Shown in pieces: positions 43,461 to 51,591 of a stretch of DNA of 64,000 nucleotides. The stretch is taken from the NCBI GenBank assembly GCA_044356555.1, contig JBIKWB010000024.1, positions 1-64,000 of the forward strand, in the 5' to 3' direction. The DNA is from Tous-C4FEB sp044356555 (GTDB lineage: Bacteria > Verrucomicrobiota > Verrucomicrobiia > Opitutales > Opitutaceae). Each line of letters opens with the position of its first letter. Position 1 is the stretch's first letter. The notes beneath the pieces were generated by a model that saw only the letters and a program-made list of their open reading frames with translations, had not been told where the DNA came from and ran no database searches. A program made the translations under genes and the position numbers.

Positions 43461-43494
43461 TGTCATTGCGAGGAGCGCAGCGACGCGGCAATCC
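43461..43494. repeat. TGTCATTGCGAGGAGCG-type dispersed repeat
   Basis: TGTCATTGCGAGGAGCGCAG then CGACGCGGCAATCC, just after gluQ. ATTGC and GCAAT bracket the element, so it can fold. This sequence type is a dispersed repeat seen in many unrelated bacterial genomes; no second copy is visible here. Confidence 0.72.
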
Positions 43495-43535
43495 ATCACC
43501 TCTCTCGCGGCGCAACGCGCCTCCTTAACAATTGT

Positions 43536-43556
43536 CTTCTCCGCGTAATCTGCGGC
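43536..43556. repeat. TTCCGTGTNTTCCG-type repeat upstream of mog, divergent
   Basis: TTCTCCGCGTAATCTGCGGCC is a diverged member of the repeat at 32301, 54571 and 56271. Here it has AATC where those copies have TTCC, the form that is common elsewhere. Confidence 0.45.
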
Positions 43557-43578
43557 CAAAACTTCTGCTTCCCCCAAC

Positions 43579-44109
43579 ATGACCCTCCCAAAAATCGGCG
43601 TCCTCAACATCTCCGACCGCGCCAGTGCCGGTGTTTACTCCGACGAACCCGGCCAGGCCTGCGTCGCCCTTCTCCGCGAGTGGCTCACGACCGCCTTCGA
43701 CCTCGACTACAAAATCATCCCCGACGAACAGTCTATCATCTCGGCCGAGCTGATCCGCATGGCCGATGTTTCCGGTTGCGGGCTCATCGTCACCACCGGT
43801 GGCACCGGTCCCGCACCGCGCGATGTCACACCCGAAGCCACCCGCGCCGTCATCGAAAAAGAACTGCCCGGTTTCGGCGAGCTCATGCGCGCCACCTCGC
43901 TCAACTACGTGCCCACCGCGATCCTCTCGCGCCAACTCGCCGGCACCCGCGGCCGCACGCTCATCGTAAATCTACCGGGACGCCCCAAGGCCATCCGCGA
44001 AAATTTTGAGGCCGTGTTCCCCGCGATTCCCTACTGCCTCGACCTCATCGGCGCCGCCCGCCTCGAGACCAACGCCGAGGTCATGAAATCCTTCCGGCCA
44101 AAAGCATAG
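43579..44109 (+). CDS. mog: Molybdopterin adenylyltransferase-like protein
   Basis: A 176-residue protein with IGVLNISDRASAGVYSD and the nucleotide-binding loop TTGGTGPAPRDVTPEATRAVIEKELPGF near residue 73-99, the Mog/MoaB signature. Mog adenylates molybdopterin before molybdenum insertion; MoaB is the closest alternative. The C-terminal RTLIVNLPGRPKAIREN matches too. No other molybdenum cofactor gene is in the window. The gap upstream carries two dispersed repeats. Confidence 0.88.
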   Translation: MTLPKIGVLNISDRASAGVYSDEPGQACVALLREWLTTAFDLDYKIIPDEQSIISAELIRMADVSGCGLIVTTGGTGPAPRDVTPEATRAVIEKELPGFGELMRATSLNYVPTAILSRQLAGTRGRTLIVNLPGRPKAIRENFEAVFPAIPYCLDLIGAARLETNAEVMKSFRPKA

Positions 44110-44187
44110 GTCAGGGTAAAGGATAGGAACCGCGCTCCGAGCGGTCCGCGCGGTGCCGCCCCATCGCCCCATTTTCATCGCCGCTCC

Positions 44188-44217
44188 GATTCGCGCCCAT
44201 TCGCGGGATTCGCGGGC
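44188..44217. repeat. ATTCGCGCCCATTCGCGG-type repeat, copy 1
   Basis: GATTCGCGCCCATTCGCGGG followed by ATTCGCGGGC after mog. A near-identical copy is at 56203-56233; both lie outside genes. Confidence 0.65.
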
Positions 44218-44227
44218 AAAAGCCTCT

Positions 44228-44602
44228 TCACCGCGTGATTCTCGTCACGACCGGATTGTGCCACTCCGCCGGCAGCACCGACTCCGGCCCAATGATATAC
44301 ACGCGATAGTAGAGCCAGAAAACCACCACGCCCAGCAGGAGGAGAAAAACAATCTCACCCAGGTCTCCGCCGCCTTGCCGGCTCCCACGCTGCAGCGAAG
44401 CCACCGCCCGCCCGATCAACGGCGCGACCACAAACCCCACGAGCGAGCCGCCAAACAGCACCATCCCCATGATCGCCCCGGTCCGCAGGAACGGATCATC
44501 CAAGATCTTTGCCTTATAACTCACGATCTCGACGCAGAGATTGAGCAACAGCAGGCAGCACGGGAGCACATAGTAATTCCGGACGACACTGGTGGATTTC
44601 AT
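44228..44602 (-). CDS. Small membrane protein of unknown function
   Basis: A 124-residue protein with about three hydrophobic segments: VVRNYYVLPCCLLLLNLCVEI, AIMGMVLFGGSLVGFVVAPLI and GEIVFLLLLGVVVFWLYYRVYII. Between the last two lies a basic loop (GRAVASLQRGSRQGGGDL). No family is recognised. It is divergent from the DUF5069 gene (78 bp gap). The start at 44602 is the ATG nearest the first helix. Confidence 0.68.
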   Translation of the reverse strand: MKSTSVVRNYYVLPCCLLLLNLCVEIVSYKAKILDDPFLRTGAIMGMVLFGGSLVGFVVAPLIGRAVASLQRGSRQGGGDLGEIVFLLLLGVVVFWLYYRVYIIGPESVLPAEWHNPVVTRITR

Positions 44603-44680
44603 GCGGGGCGCGGCGAAAAATCGTCATTTCATCAAACGGCCGCTTGCGCGAAAGCAGATTCGCACAATTACTCCCCGCTC

Positions 44681-45127
44681 ATGATCAACTACAGTATTCC
44701 CGACCTCACCATCCACCCGCCTCGCAGCGTTCGCGTTCGCATCGGCGGCTACGCCCACCTCGCCCGCCTCCTCGACAAGGCCCGCGCCGAGATCCACGGC
44801 AAGAACGCCGGCTACCACTACGATTGCCCGGTCGACAAACTGCTCTTTGCCTTCACCGGCGTAAGTGCGGAAGCCATGCTCGCGGAGATCAAGAGCGGCA
44901 AATCCGACTTGGAAATTCTCACCTGGCTCAACGCCAACACCAAGCGCCAAGCCTTTGAGGTCATCGCCTGGTCCGCGTGGCTTGAACAAGTCGGCCCCGG
45001 CAGCGCCGAAGGCCACGAGTGGATCGCCGGCGTCATTAAGGGCAACAATTCCACCCGCGACGACATCCGCTCGTTCGCCGAGTTGCTCGATCTCGACGAT
45101 TACATCAGCTACGGCGGCAAAGCCTGA
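44681..45127 (+). CDS. DUF5069 domain protein
   Basis: A 148-residue protein. PRSVRVRIGGYAHLARLLDKARAEI, the YHYDCPVDKLLFAFTGV block and DDIRSFAELLDLDDYISYGGKA at the end match DUF5069, a family common in Verrucomicrobia and Planctomycetes with no known function. ATG at 44681. A strong terminator follows at 45166. The neighbour on the other strand is an unrelated small membrane protein. Confidence 0.85.
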   Translation: MINYSIPDLTIHPPRSVRVRIGGYAHLARLLDKARAEIHGKNAGYHYDCPVDKLLFAFTGVSAEAMLAEIKSGKSDLEILTWLNANTKRQAFEVIAWSAWLEQVGPGSAEGHEWIAGVIKGNNSTRDDIRSFAELLDLDDYISYGGKA

Positions 45128-45165
45128 GCGAATCGCACCGGATCGTCCCCCGGTCTTTGATTTTC

Positions 45166-45191
45166 GGCCGCGCCACAAGCGCGGCCTTTTT
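45166..45191 (+). terminator. Rho-independent terminator after DUF5069
   Basis: GGCCGCGC (45166-45173) pairs with GCGCGGCC (45179-45186) around a 5-base loop, then TTTTT, 39 bp after the stop codon at 45127. Confidence 0.93.
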
Positions 45192-45329
45192 CATGTCCAC
45201 CGGGCGAGCCCCCACCCGCCGCGGGCACCGTCCAGCACCTGAACGGTGACGAGCTTAGCGCCGCTTGGCGGCGATCGGCGACCGAGCCCGTGGTTCCCGA
45301 TTCCGTCCAGACCCTGAATCAAAAACTCG

Positions 45330-45707
45330 TCACAGCTCGGTATACTTTTCCGCCCGGCCTTTGGCTTTCGCCACCGGATATTTCTCACCGTTCGCGGCCA
45401 TTTTCGCCTCGATCACCGCCGCCACATCGAGCCCGGTGACGTTAGCGAACTCCAAGGCGTAGATCACGACGTCGGCCAATTCCTCCGCGATTTTGGCGCG
45501 CTTTACGGGATCGTTCATCACCGCCCGGGACGCCTCCGGCGTGCTCCACAAAAAGTGCTCCATCAACTCACCCGCTTCAGCGGCAAGCGCCATGCTCAGA
45601 TTCTTCGGCGCATGGAACTGCTCCCAGTCCCGTTCGCGGGCAAACTCCAGCACGCGTCCCTTCAGCTCCTGGATCGTAGTCGTGGCGTCGGTCAGCGGCT
45701 CTTTCAT
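45330..45707 (-). CDS. MazG-like nucleotide pyrophosphohydrolase
   Basis: A 125-residue protein: NLSMALAAEAGELMEHFLWSTPE near 37-60 and AKIAEELADVVIYALEFAN near 74-92 are the E-x2-E...E-x2-D pattern of the MazG/dCTPase-like all-alpha NTP pyrophosphatases. It probably cleaves non-canonical NTPs or dCTP. ATG at 45707 (MKEPLTDATT) is chosen. The longer in-frame start at 45767 would overlap a REP-like hairpin at 45733. Confidence 0.88.
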   Translation of the reverse strand: MKEPLTDATTTIQELKGRVLEFARERDWEQFHAPKNLSMALAAEAGELMEHFLWSTPEASRAVMNDPVKRAKIAEELADVVIYALEFANVTGLDVAAVIEAKMAANGEKYPVAKAKGRAEKYTEL

Positions 45708-46096
45708 CCGTCCAAATTGCGGCGATTTCAATGCGGGAGCGAGCTTGCTCGCGACTCCCGCTCTCACTTCTCCGCTCGCACACCTCGGCTCTCAGTCGCC
45801 CGCTCCATCACCCAATCTTCACCGTCATAAAAAAGATTCGGACTTGGCACGCCGGCTGCAATTTGGGCCGTGTCTCCAAGTTCAAATGACTACCGCTCGC
45901 TCACCTCTCCACCGCCCCGCCGGCACTTCGATTACGAAGGCCGTGCAGCCATGCGGTGCCCAGATACAGGCGGCCGTCTCCAATTGGAGCCAAAAAACTC
46001 GCCCGGGCTTCTCCGGCTAACCCTCCGAACCATCGGACCATTTGGCCAAAACGAGAAGCCCGGAGCCCCAAGCTCCAGGATGCAACCGCCTTTCCC
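45708..46096. other. 389-bp gap with no supported gene
   Basis: Between the MazG-like start and the Hsp20 ATG. It contains a hairpin element at 45733-45761 but I see no convincing frame or RNA. Long frames across it are open only because of GC content. Confidence 0.5.
45733..45761. repeat. REP-like hairpin (GCGGGAGCGAGCTTGCTCGCGA type)
   Basis: GCGGGAG pairs with CTCCCGC and CGAGC with GCTCG, leaving a 2-base loop and a 3-base bulge. The sequence is strikingly like the well-known Pseudomonas REP family (GGGAGCGAGCTTGCTCGCGA). No second copy was noticed in this window. Confidence 0.6.
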
Positions 46097-46489
46097 ATGC
46101 ACACGATCATCAACTCCCGTCGCTCCGCCCGTCGCCCGCGCCTTGCCCAAGCCGTCGAGACCTTTCGTCAGCCGAGTTACGACTGCCGCGACCACGCCGA
46201 TACCATGACGTTGTCGGTCTACGTGCCCGGCGTGGACGCCGCCGGGGTCGACATCGAGGCCATCGGCCCCGATCTGATGATTACCGCCCGCAAGTCCCAT
46301 TTTGTCCGCGTCAACTGGCAGTCGCTTCATCTCGAAGGCGCGCAACGCGACTACCAACTCCGCTTGCGGCTTGGCCACGGCTTCGACTACTCCGCCATGC
46401 AGGCCGAGATTCACGAGGGCGTGCTCACCGTCCGCCTGCCGAAGCGCCAAGCTCAAGAAGCCGAAGCGCCCCTGCGCAACGTCGCCTAG
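46097..46489 (+). CDS. Hsp20/alpha-crystallin family small heat shock protein
   Basis: A 130-residue protein. After about 30 residues, CRDHADTMTLSVYVPGVDAAGVDIEAIGPDLMITARKS is the start of the alpha-crystallin domain; FDYSAMQAEIHEGVLTVRLPKRQAQE is its end with the G-V-L-x-V pattern. The N-terminal arm is short for the family. sHSPs hold unfolding proteins. The ATG at 46097 (MHTIINSRRSARR) is plausible but the arm is hard to test. Confidence 0.82.
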   Translation: MHTIINSRRSARRPRLAQAVETFRQPSYDCRDHADTMTLSVYVPGVDAAGVDIEAIGPDLMITARKSHFVRVNWQSLHLEGAQRDYQLRLRLGHGFDYSAMQAEIHEGVLTVRLPKRQAQEAEAPLRNVA

Positions 46490-46592
46490 ACCGGACGAAC
46501 TCCGGCTGTTCAAGCCGCGCGAGTGATCCGGATGGCTCCGCGATCTCGCCGATGGAAAGCCCACGCTCAGCAATCCCATTCGAGCACAAAAA

Positions 46593-46612
46593 AGCGGGCC
46601 TCTCGGCCCGCT
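46593..46612. terminator. Hairpin between hsp20 and the MFS gene, bidirectional candidate
   Basis: AGCGGGCC (46593-46600) pairs with GGCCCGCT (46605-46612), with an A-rich run before it and CGTTT after. It fits a terminator for the minus-strand MFS gene (A run = T run on that strand) and possibly for hsp20. A second hairpin, CATCGGGCT/AGCCCGATG, is at 46628-46647. Confidence 0.6.
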
Positions 46613-46658
46613 CGTTTAAGCTTACCCCATCGGGCTACAGCCCGATGAATCGGTCCAA

Positions 46659-48260
46659 TCAGGACTTCGCTTCCTGCTCTTCGATCTTCAACACGCGGTA
46701 ACCACCGGTGGATTTGAAGTAGAGCAGAATCCCGAGGAAGATGATCGCCATCGCCGCCGGGATATAGGAATCGGCCTTGAGCGTCATACGATCGCCCTTC
46801 TGGTCGGCCGCCACGATGTCCTTTTGCGCTGGAGTCGCGTTGTTGGCCTTCACGGCCTCCTTGGAGTCGGACAACTTCTTGCCGTCGATAGCATTCACCT
46901 CGGAGAAGAACAAAAACTTCGACGGGGAAGCCGCCTTAGCCTCGGCGTAGGCTGCGGGGTTGGTCGTTTGCAAGGTCTCGGCCGCAAACCGGTCTTTGCC
47001 GTAACCGAGGCCGGGGCCGCCGATCAAACCAGCTGAGAGCATGCCGATGCCGCCCATGATCGAAATCGCCACCGCACCCGTGCGCGGGTAGCGGTCGGAA
47101 ACCACCGCCAGCATCGTCGGCCAGAAGAAGGTCTTGCCGATCGCATAGATCGTGAGCGCGACGAAGGCCATCGCGACGGTCTGGACTCCGCTCGTCATCT
47201 GGAGACCGACGCAGGCCAAGATAGAGCACACCATCAGCAGGGTGATCGGCGACATACCCATCTTGGTCTCAATAAAGTGCGCGCAAAACCGCAAACCGAA
47301 CATCACGGCCGAGGTCCAAATCAGCAGCCATTTGCCCTGTTCGGAGGTGAACATATTGCCCGTGATATTGGCGATCCATCCGTCCGTCCCGAGTTCGACC
47401 GCGCCGACCAAGGCGTGGGTGATGAACAGCACGAACAGCAAAATCGAACCGAGCGAGAAACGCGTCATGACACCGACCGTGATCAGCAACGCACCACCCA
47501 CGACATAGCCGACGGCAGGAGGAAAACTGGCCAAACCAAACAGCGCGGCCAACGGACCGGAGACAAACATGCTCAAAAGGTAGCATGCCACTGCCGCACC
47601 GAGCAGGCCGACATCTTTGAACATTTCGCTCAACTTGGCGCCCTTCTCCGAGGCCTCGGACTTGGGCATGTGCTGACCGAGGAACATGAATCCGTAGATC
47701 AGAGTCGGGATCAGATAAAGCGAGAGCTGAATCTTCCAGCCCACTTGCATCTTGTCGTCGAGCACCCAACCGACGGCCGCTCCAGCCACGATTCCAGCCG
47801 GCCAGCTCGCGTGCAGGATGTTCAGGTAATGGGTGCGTTGTTTAGGGAACAGGGTTGCAACCAGAGGATTCGAAACCGCCTCAAGCGTGCCGTTGGCGAA
47901 TGCGAAAATGAACATGCCGATCGTCAACATCTGATAGGCATTTTGAGGCGTGCTCGCGCCGAAGGTGACGACGGCGGACAAGACGTGAAATGCGAATGCC
48001 GCAACCACCAGTTTGCCGTAACCGATCTTGTCGCAGATCAGACCACCGATGATGATACCGAAGCAAAAACCGGTAAACCCGGCCCCGCCGATGGCTCCAA
48101 GCTGAGTGGCCGTGAAGCCATACTCACCCGCCCAGTTATCGAAAATACCACCCCGGACGCCGAAGCCCATGCCGGCGGCAAAAATGGCCATAAAGCCGGC
48201 CCAAAGGAGGCGCTTCGCATTGGCAGCGATAGGCGCGTTGTCGACATTCTGATTACTCAT
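46659..48260 (-). CDS. MFS transporter
   Basis: A 533-residue membrane protein with about 12 helices. It opens with AKRLLWAGFMAIFAAGMGFGVRGGIFDNWAGEYGF, ICDKIGYGKLVVAAF follows, and a long soluble C-terminal part lies before the final helix. The pattern fits the major facilitator superfamily, in the nucleoside/sugar-type branch that Verrucomicrobia often encode; substrate not clear. ATG at 48260 is chosen since the first helix begins soon after; the in-frame codon at 48404 would add 48 residues with no family match. Confidence 0.85.
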   Translation of the reverse strand: MSNQNVDNAPIAANAKRLLWAGFMAIFAAGMGFGVRGGIFDNWAGEYGFTATQLGAIGGAGFTGFCFGIIIGGLICDKIGYGKLVVAAFAFHVLSAVVTFGASTPQNAYQMLTIGMFIFAFANGTLEAVSNPLVATLFPKQRTHYLNILHASWPAGIVAGAAVGWVLDDKMQVGWKIQLSLYLIPTLIYGFMFLGQHMPKSEASEKGAKLSEMFKDVGLLGAAVACYLLSMFVSGPLAALFGLASFPPAVGYVVGGALLITVGVMTRFSLGSILLFVLFITHALVGAVELGTDGWIANITGNMFTSEQGKWLLIWTSAVMFGLRFCAHFIETKMGMSPITLLMVCSILACVGLQMTSGVQTVAMAFVALTIYAIGKTFFWPTMLAVVSDRYPRTGAVAISIMGGIGMLSAGLIGGPGLGYGKDRFAAETLQTTNPAAYAEAKAASPSKFLFFSEVNAIDGKKLSDSKEAVKANNATPAQKDIVAADQKGDRMTLKADSYIPAAMAIIFLGILLYFKSTGGYRVLKIEEQEAKS

Positions 48261-48457
48261 AGGAATTAACTGTAGGTTGGGATTGGGGTGAAAAAACTGA
48301 TACCTCCGATTTCTTGAAAGATTCTCCGAGCCCGGGCAAGGTCGCTTTTGAGCAATTGTGAACTCTTCGCGTCGGAACGACTTTTTTCTTTCAGTGGGGC
48401 ACATTTCTGACCGATGCCAGTCTACCTCCTGAAACCAGCACCGAACCGACCACTCCC

Positions 48458-48655
48458 ATGCCTTTACCCACCCACTTCACCCAGCCCGAAATTTTTGAAG
48501 ATCGTCCCGTCGTCGTCGAGCTTGTCGCCCGCGCCAACGCCATGTGGGACCGTCCCATTTTCCGCGCTCCGCCTCTGAAAGTCGTCTTACCCCGGGTAAG
48601 CCCCGAAATCTTCAAGAGCTTACCCACCCTGGTCTCAACCCTCAGCCCGCGCTGA
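48458..48655 (+). CDS. Short protein of unknown function
   Basis: A 65-residue frame (MPLPTHFTQPEIFEDRPVVV...). No family is recognised. It lies between the divergent MFS gene and a good plus-strand terminator (48693-48719) that ends its transcript, and is preceded by an ACTCCC pyrimidine leader as at other starts here, so it is probably expressed. Length and content fit a small cytoplasmic protein. Confidence 0.5.
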   Translation: MPLPTHFTQPEIFEDRPVVVELVARANAMWDRPIFRAPPLKVVLPRVSPEIFKSLPTLVSTLSPR

Positions 48656-48692
48656 TTCCGGACCCGATCACAGGGCGGAAATCCCCATCGTC

Positions 48693-48719
48693 AGCGGAGA
48701 CCCAGGTCTCCGCTTTTTT
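48693..48719 (+). terminator. Rho-independent terminator after the short protein
   Basis: AGCGGAGAC (48693-48701) pairs with GTCTCCGCT (48706-48714) around CCAG, then TTTTT. It sits 37 bp after the 65-residue frame. Confidence 0.92.
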
Positions 48720-48783
48720 GCGTCCTCTCACCCCGCCCGGTAATTCGACGCTGCCTGCATCGAATCCACAAAAAGCACACCCC

Positions 48784-49653
48784 CTAAATCTCCCGCGCCA
48801 ACCAGATCAGGTCCCCGCGCGCTCCCGCCCCTTGCCCGAGCACTTTGGCCAAATACTCCACCGTCGCAGCCGCCTCGTCCGCAAACTTCCAAGGCGGATT
48901 CACGATCAACACCCCGCACCCCACCATCTTTGCCGCCGGCGGATTCACCACCAGCTCTACGGCCAACGTCGGCGGCAGCACCAGACCCCGCAGCTCCGCA
49001 AAAAACAAATCCACCTTCGCCCGCTCGGTGAGGGGATACCACACGGCAAACACTCCGCCCGGCAATCGCTTCAGTCCGTCCTTCAATGTCGCCACGATCT
49101 GCGCCCACTCATCCTGCGCCTCAAAGGGCGGATCGATCAACACCAGCGCCCGTTTCTCCAGCGGCGGCAACACCGCCCGCACCGTTGCATAGCCGTCCGC
49201 CTCGCGCACCTGGGCGCCGCCGGTAAACTGAAACTTCTCCCGCAACGCCGCGCACTCCGCCGGTTGGCGTTCGCACAACACCAGTCGCTCCTGCGGCCTC
49301 GCGATCAGGTTCACCAGCTCCGGCGACCCCGGATAAAATCTCGGCTCGGGCGTGGCGTTGCTCTCCCGCCGATCATACTCCCGCACGAGCGCAATATAAT
49401 CCGCGACGCCGCCGGGCAACTCCCCGGCCGGTCGGTTCCACAGACGGCCCACACCCTCCGGCCATTCCGGCACGCGCGCGTGGGTGTCCCCGATGGCCGC
49501 CACCGCCAGATCGTAGCTCCCACGACCGGCGTGCGTATCGAGATAGAGAAAACCCTTCTCCTTTCTTTGCAGCGCGCGCACCAGCGGGACGAGCAACGCG
49601 TGCTTCATCACATCGGCGAAATTGCCGGCGTGATAATGATGGCGGTAGTTCAC
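48784..49653 (-). CDS. rlmJ: 23S rRNA (adenine(2030)-N6)-methyltransferase
   Basis: A 289-residue protein. MNYRHHYHAGNFADVMKHALLVPLVRAL is the RlmJ start; FLYLDTHAGRGSYDL holds the SAM-binding acidic motif, and LIDPPFE near 190 is the catalytic DPPF-type motif. It adds N6-methyl to A2030 of 23S rRNA. It overlaps the upstream YhcH gene by 4 bases (ATGA), so the two are probably translated together. Confidence 0.93.
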   Translation of the reverse strand: MNYRHHYHAGNFADVMKHALLVPLVRALQRKEKGFLYLDTHAGRGSYDLAVAAIGDTHARVPEWPEGVGRLWNRPAGELPGGVADYIALVREYDRRESNATPEPRFYPGSPELVNLIARPQERLVLCERQPAECAALREKFQFTGGAQVREADGYATVRAVLPPLEKRALVLIDPPFEAQDEWAQIVATLKDGLKRLPGGVFAVWYPLTERAKVDLFFAELRGLVLPPTLAVELVVNPPAAKMVGCGVLIVNPPWKFADEAAATVEYLAKVLGQGAGARGDLIWLAREI

Positions 49654-50156
49654 GCCGCGACCGGCACTTTGACGACCACCTTGCGCACCAACATCGGTGC
49701 AACGGCCGCCACCAACGGACGATGCCCATCCACAGGGAAAAAGACGGCAACCTCGCCCGCGGCGACCCGCAGCGTCGTGTGCCGCGAGAAGCCTTCGTAA
49801 AAGAGCACATCTTTAGCCGGCCGGAGATCCTCGGCGATCTTGAGGTTGCTCACATCCGTCAGCTCCATGATCTCCTCGCCCACGATTACCGCCTGCACAT
49901 CCGTGTAGGCCTTGTGCGACTCCCACTTCGGCACCGTCGGCACTCCCGCCGGAAATGTCATGCAGGCCTGAGGCAGCGCAAACACTCCGCCGCCCAAGTC
50001 CACGCGCTGCGTCTGCTCGGCCGCGAGACCGTCGAGCAACGCGCGTTCCGGCGAACCGGTGCGCAGGCAGGCTTCGACATACGCGAAGGCCGTGGCGAAT
50101 TTGTCAGAGGGGGCAAGCTGAGCCCGCACCGTGGAGAGAGAACCGAATAGAGCCAT
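49650..50156 (-). CDS. YhcH/YjgK/YiaL family protein
   Basis: A 168-residue beta-barrel-like protein. WESHKAYTDVQAVIVGEEIMEL near 81-101 and YEGFSRHTTLRVAAGEVAVFFPVDGHRP near 121-148 contain the conserved metal/His/Glu set of YhcH/YiaL (DUF386). E. coli relatives act on sialic acid or other sugar anomers (NanQ). It shares an ATGA with rlmJ. It may link functionally with the sialidase-like locus at 1-8794, far away, but that is inference. Confidence 0.87.
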   Translation of the reverse strand: MALFGSLSTVRAQLAPSDKFATAFAYVEACLRTGSPERALLDGLAAEQTQRVDLGGGVFALPQACMTFPAGVPTVPKWESHKAYTDVQAVIVGEEIMELTDVSNLKIAEDLRPAKDVLFYEGFSRHTTLRVAAGEVAVFFPVDGHRPLVAAVAPMLVRKVVVKVPVAA

Positions 50157-50392
50157 GTCCCGAGCCTCAAACCCGTGTTAAAATCTGGCAAGCCGCGAAA
50201 CCGCGACCGCCCACGCGCTTGATTTTCCCACTACGTGGCGCCTGGCCCACCGATGGCCTCGGCATGAATCCGCGCGATATCATCCGCCGGCCCGGCGGCC
50301 CTACGCCGCCGCCAGTACGCCGCCCAAGCCGAGAAACAACAAAATCCGCCTTCCCGCACCTTTGCACACCCGCCGCGCTCGCCACCCGCCCG

Positions 50393-51295
50393 ATGGGCCC
50401 AAAAACATTGCCCCTCCCTCGACACCCGTTTTTCTCCACGCCAATCGTGTCCGGCCTCATCCGCATCTTTTCCGACCTCCACTACGGCGACCGCTCCAGC
50501 CGACTCCGCCGTCTCGATCAACTGAGTCCGCTTCTCGACGGCGTGGGCCGGTTGATCCTCAACGGCGACACCCTCGACACCCGACCCGGCCCTCACCCTC
50601 AAATCACCGCCCGCTCCCGCGCCGAGGTCGGCGGTTTCTTCGGCGCCTGCGCCCCCGAGGTCACCCTCGTCACCGGGAATCACGACCCGGACATTTCCGA
50701 CCTCGATACGCTCGACCTCTGCGGCGGCCAAGTTTTCGTCACGCACGGCGACATTATTTTCGACAACATCGTCCCTTGGGGTCGCGACGCCGCCACACTC
50801 GAGGCCCACATCACCCACGGGCTGGCCTCGCTGCCCGTCGAACACCGGACCCAACTCGCCCCTCGACTCGCGGTCTTTCGCGCCGCTTGCGCTGCGCTCC
50901 CCCAACGCCATCAATCCGAACCCAACCCGCTCAAATACGCCGTTAAGTTCGCCGCCGACACCGTTTGGCCGCCTTTGCGCAGCTTGGATATCATCCGCGC
51001 TTGGCGCGAGACCCCGAACCGCGCCGCCGGCATTGCCGCCGCCCATCGCCCCGCCGCCCGCTTCATGCTCATCGGCCACACGCACCGCCCATTCGTTTGG
51101 ACCGCCCCTTCCGGTCTCACCGTGATCAACACCGGTGCCCTCTGCCGTCCTTTCGGCGCCCAAGCCGTGGATCTCACCCCCGGCCGTCTCACCATTCGCC
51201 AGATCGAGTCCCGCTCCGGCTCATTTCACCCGGGCCGAGTCGTCGCGGAGTTTGCTCTCGCGGAAGTCCCCGCTTCTTCGAACATCCCCGCATGA
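50393..51295 (+). CDS. Metallophosphatase (calcineurin-like)
   Basis: Up to 300 residues from ATG 50393; a GTG at 50447 gives 282 and leads straight into the domain (VSGLIRIFSDLHYGDRSS). Motifs are DLHYGD, GDTLD, GNHDPD and GHTH, the metallophosphatase set. Some 100 residues between GNHD and GHTH carry ITHGLASLPVEHRTQLAPRLAVF. Substrate unknown. Its TGA shares four bases (ATGA) with the start of the next small gene, so they are coupled. Confidence 0.86.
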   Translation: MGPKTLPLPRHPFFSTPIVSGLIRIFSDLHYGDRSSRLRRLDQLSPLLDGVGRLILNGDTLDTRPGPHPQITARSRAEVGGFFGACAPEVTLVTGNHDPDISDLDTLDLCGGQVFVTHGDIIFDNIVPWGRDAATLEAHITHGLASLPVEHRTQLAPRLAVFRAACAALPQRHQSEPNPLKYAVKFAADTVWPPLRSLDIIRAWRETPNRAAGIAAAHRPAARFMLIGHTHRPFVWTAPSGLTVINTGALCRPFGAQAVDLTPGRLTIRQIESRSGSFHPGRVVAEFALAEVPASSNIPA

Positions 51296-51591
51296 GCGTT
51301 ACTTTCGGCTGGTGGCACCGCGATCCCGTTGAGGGAAAATTTCAAATTCACGTCGACGTCCACGGCGGCAACATCGAGTGGACCCGCCACCAGGGGCACA
51401 ACACTTCGTGGCTCCCGCATCACCCGACCGATGAAGACCGCGAGCGTCTCATCTTCGAAGCCGAGAAGCGCGTACCTCGCCGGCTCATCACGCAAAAGCA
51501 ATTCGACGAAATCAAACGCCTGAGCGAACTCGACGGCCCCGGCCGCGTTTCCGGCAAGCGCATCACCGGCCTCGGACCTTCCTTCGATTAA
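51292..51591 (+). CDS. Small protein of unknown function, coupled to metallophosphatase
   Basis: A 99-residue protein (MSVTFGWWHRDPVEGKFQIH...) with many His, Trp and charged residues. It overlaps the metallophosphatase by 4 bases, so translation is coupled. No family is recognised. It ends at 51591 in a TAA that shares bases with the stop of the opposite NUDIX gene. Confidence 0.7.
   Translation: MSVTFGWWHRDPVEGKFQIHVDVHGGNIEWTRHQGHNTSWLPHHPTDEDRERLIFEAEKRVPRRLITQKQFDEIKRLSELDGPGRVSGKRITGLGPSFD

Noticed and set aside
49955..50392. Upstream extension of the metallophosphatase
   Set aside because: Antisense to the YhcH gene and without conserved residues.
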